7,350 nucleotides of DNA. Source: Bacteroidales bacterium. Lineage in GTDB: Bacteria; Bacteroidota; Bacteroidia; Bacteroidales; GCA-2748055. The notes below the pieces were generated by a model that did not search any database, was not told the origin of the DNA, and worked only from the letters and a program-made list of their open reading frames with translations. The stretch covers positions 1 through 7,350 of the forward strand of contig JAGLTY010000100.1 in NCBI GenBank assembly GCA_023135025.1, in the 5' to 3' direction. This document shows, piece after piece, positions 5,131-7,350 of the stretch; the stretch's first letter is position 1; each line of letters begins with the position of its first letter. A program made the translations under genes and the position numbers.

Positions 5131-7350
5131 TTAGAATCTTAAACTCACCTTGGCCAGGTAATTAATGGTTGCCTGGGGGAAGTATGCCGACCAGTAATAC
5201 TCCTCACCATCCTGCCACCACGTTCCTCCATAAGCATTGTTTTCGTATAGGGTATTAAAGAGATTGTTGACCTGGAACTGTAAACCAACTACGCCAATTT
5301 TCTTGACAGGAAATGAGTAATCGAATCTCAAACTGTTCACAAACCAGGCATCCAGCTTCATATTATCATTCATGGTATTGACAAAATACTGTTCACTCAC
5401 ATACTGACTGATAAAGTGTAGTTCCATGGACTTTGCCAGGTGAAAAGCAATGTCGCTCGAAGAGATCACCGATGGCGAATAGGCGATATCCACCTTCCCC
5501 AGTGCTCTTGAGGTAGCTGTTCCCTCCCAGGTCGACGAGCTATAATCGACATAAGACTCCACAAAATCCTTGATTCTGTTCCTGCTCAGGGTAAGGTTGG
5601 CATTCCACTCCAGGAAGGAAAAAGGCTGTATCCCAATGCTCAGTTCAACTCCAGCCCTGTAACTTTTATCCACATTGGTCATGATCGGGTAACCATCCTG
5701 ACTCAACTCGCCCGTGGGTACAAGTTGATTGTTATAATCCATATAATAGAGGTTGACTGCAGCAGCCAGTGCGTGAGAGGAGAAGGCATAACCAAGCTCC
5801 AGGTCCCTGAGTTGCTCCGCCCTGGGAGTTGATTCGGGATCGCCGGTTGCATCTTTAAAATTCTGCCGGGTAGGCTCCCTGTTCCCTATCGAAAAGGAGG
5901 CATAGGCATATTGAGTGGCATTGATCTCCAACTGGGCCCCCAGCTTTGGATTGAAAAAGTGGAAGGTGTGCTCCTGGTCAAGCTCACGGTTATAACCGTC
6001 GTCGTCGATACCCTCCAGCAGGTAGTTGACATAGCGGTATTGGACATCTGCAAAAAGATTCAGTCTGTTGGTAACCTGGTAATTGGATTTGACATACAGA
6101 TTTCCGTCCCACTTTTCAGCACTATTTTTGTACCACTCATGCTCCTTCTCAGTATCGCCTGCATACCTCATCCAGATAATTTCACCAAAGTGATCACCCA
6201 CATACCTGTTCACTCCGCCGCCACCAATAAGCTTTAACCGGTCCCTGGAGTAGATCAGGGAGAAGACTCCTCCATAAAAATCATTATCCAGCCACTTCTG
6301 CCTGATCAGATCTGTATGGGTAATGGTATCGTTTTCCACAACAATATCTGGCAAATAGTAATCTGCCACAGCTTCATCCTGTTTAAATTGCTCGTAGTAT
6401 CCCCTGCCATCCACATAAAACAGTGCGGCATTCAACAGGAGGTTTTCGGAGAGATTGGTAGAGTAGACCAGGTGATAATGGTTCTGCCAGTAGTTATCTG
6501 TCTGGTTTTCGTAGTAGCGGTTTTCACCTGAAGGGGTCACATACTGTCCGGCCGGGTTATAGGTTCTGTTGGTATCGAGCGTGACCTCGTTCACCCCCCA
6601 CCAGCTGATACCCGAATGCTGCTCACCCAGGATAACATTGGCCTTCATTCTGCCCCTCTTTGTAAAATAGGTTCCTGTAAACTGCATGGATTGATTGTCA
6701 GAAGAGGCATAATCAACATATCCATCGGATTTCATATTGGAATAGCGAAAATCCAAAGCAACCCTATCCTTGATCAGTCCCGTGCCCGCCTTCACCGTAT
6801 TGATCCAGGTATTGTACGAACCAAATGTGCTGCTGAGATCTGCGTATGCTTCCCTGGAAGGTGTCGCTGTCTGCATATTGACAGTAGCCCCAAAAGCGGC
6901 CGCCCCGTTGGTGGAGGTCCCCACCCCCCGCTGTACCTGGATACTGCTTAATGAGCTTGAAAATGCAGGCATATTCACCCAGAAAACCTGCTGCGATTCT
7001 GCATCATTCAGGGGAATGCCATCAACGGTAATATTGATTCTGCTGGGATCGGCCCCCCGGATGCGAAAGTTTGTATATCCAATTCCTGTTCCCGATTCGG
7101 ACGACTGAACCAGTGAAGGAGTTAAGCTCAAAAGGTACCCCATATCCTGACCCATATTCCGGGCAGCGATCTCCTCCTTCTCCATATTCTCATAGGCCAT
7201 GGGTGTTTTGTTTCCTGCCCTTGTGGCCCTGACCACCACCTCGTCGGCAATAAACACCGAAGTCTGCAAAACAACTTCATAGCGCTCCTTAAATGGAGGA
7301 ACCACCTCAAAAACATAGGAATCGTATCCCATATAAGAGACCCTGATCTC
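5131..7350 (-). CDS. TonB-dependent outer-membrane receptor, probably for thiamine (5' truncated)
   Basis: The frame is open to the right edge; 739 residues are visible, ending in VSLRF and a TAA at 5131-5133, with the terminal Phe expected of an outer-membrane beta-barrel. The visible N-terminus (EIRVSYMGYDSYVFEV) is the last part of a carboxypeptidase-regulatory-like domain common in Bacteroidota receptors. DEVVVRAT at about 7245-7222 sits where a TonB box is expected. The plug domain runs from about 7210 to 6865 (FRIRGADPSRINITVDGIPL; IQVQRGVGTSTNGAAAFGA). The rest is the barrel, rich in aromatic residues and alternating strands, with late-barrel features such as FQVNNLFNTLYENNAYGG. It imports a ligand across the outer membrane using TonB-ExbBD energy. 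Thiamine is inferred from the downstream pnuT and pyrophosphokinase genes, matching the OMthi–PnuT–tnr3 operon of Bacteroides; the receptor sequence alone does not show the ligand. The signal peptide, the start and any TPP riboswitch lie outside the window. No SusD partner follows, so it is not a glycan SusC/D pair. Confidence 0.95.
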   Translation of the reverse strand, partial: EIRVSYMGYDSYVFEVVPPFKERYEVVLQTSVFIADEVVVRATRAGNKTPMAYENMEKEEIAARNMGQDMGYLLSLTPSLVQSSESGTGIGYTNFRIRGADPSRINITVDGIPLNDAESQQVFWVNMPAFSSSLSSIQVQRGVGTSTNGAAAFGATVNMQTATPSREAYADLSSTFGSYNTWINTVKAGTGLIKDRVALDFRYSNMKSDGYVDYASSDNQSMQFTGTYFTKRGRMKANVILGEQHSGISWWGVNEVTLDTNRTYNPAGQYVTPSGENRYYENQTDNYWQNHYHLVYSTNLSENLLLNAALFYVDGRGYYEQFKQDEAVADYYLPDIVVENDTITHTDLIRQKWLDNDFYGGVFSLIYSRDRLKLIGGGGVNRYVGDHFGEIIWMRYAGDTEKEHEWYKNSAEKWDGNLYVKSNYQVTNRLNLFADVQYRYVNYLLEGIDDDGYNRELDQEHTFHFFNPKLGAQLEINATQYAYASFSIGNREPTRQNFKDATGDPESTPRAEQLRDLELGYAFSSHALAAAVNLYYMDYNNQLVPTGELSQDGYPIMTNVDKSYRAGVELSIGIQPFSFLEWNANLTLSRNRIKDFVESYVDYSSSTWEGTATSRALGKVDIAYSPSVISSSDIAFHLAKSMELHFISQYVSEQYFVNTMNDNMKLDAWFVNSLRFDYSFPVKKIGVVGLQFQVNNLFNTLYENNAYGGTWWQDGEEYYWSAYFPQATINYLAKVSLRF

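Noticed and set aside
6616..7108. Overlapping plus-strand open frames of about 110 codons opposite the receptor plug domain
   Set aside because: The plug domain reads cleanly on the minus strand; these are shadow frames without recognisable protein features.

Overview
The window looks like a piece of a Bacteroidota genome. This is inferred from a TonB-dependent receptor with a carboxypeptidase-regulatory-like N-terminal tail and a terminal Phe, the receptor–PnuT–thiamine pyrophosphokinase gene order known from Bacteroides and relatives, near absence of Shine-Dalgarno sequences with A-rich leaders, and a signal peptide ending in Ala|Gln. I cannot fix the genus. All five genes are protein coding and packed tightly. 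There is no gap above 40 bp and I see no RNA gene, insertion sequence or CRISPR array.

Left half, plus strand: (1) positions 2-2110 hold the C-terminal 702 residues of a membrane sensor protein whose start lies off the left edge. It has the end of a Cache domain, one membrane helix, a PAS-like domain, two CBS domains, and a DUF294/GlnD-like nucleotidyltransferase in place of the usual histidine kinase. (2) After 33 bp comes a 588-residue protein (2144-3910) with a signal peptide, a right-handed parallel beta-helix and, in the same reading frame, a complete-looking TrmO/UPF0066 domain, a family known as cytoplasmic SAM-dependent tRNA methyltransferases. This exported carbohydrate-type fold joined to a tRNA-modification fold is the most unusual thing in the window.

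Right half, minus strand: a thiamine-salvage operon read from right to left. A TonB-dependent outer-membrane receptor (5131 to beyond the right edge) is followed after 21 bp by a PnuC-family inner-membrane transporter (4525-5109, probably PnuT), which overlaps thiamine pyrophosphokinase (3915-4541) by 17 bp. Together they would bring thiamine across the outer membrane, across the inner membrane, and trap it as thiamine diphosphate. Such operons usually carry a TPP riboswitch in front of the receptor gene; here that place lies outside the window.

The two halves converge, with only 4 bp between the stop codons of the fusion gene and the pyrophosphokinase gene, and no canonical terminator is visible there.
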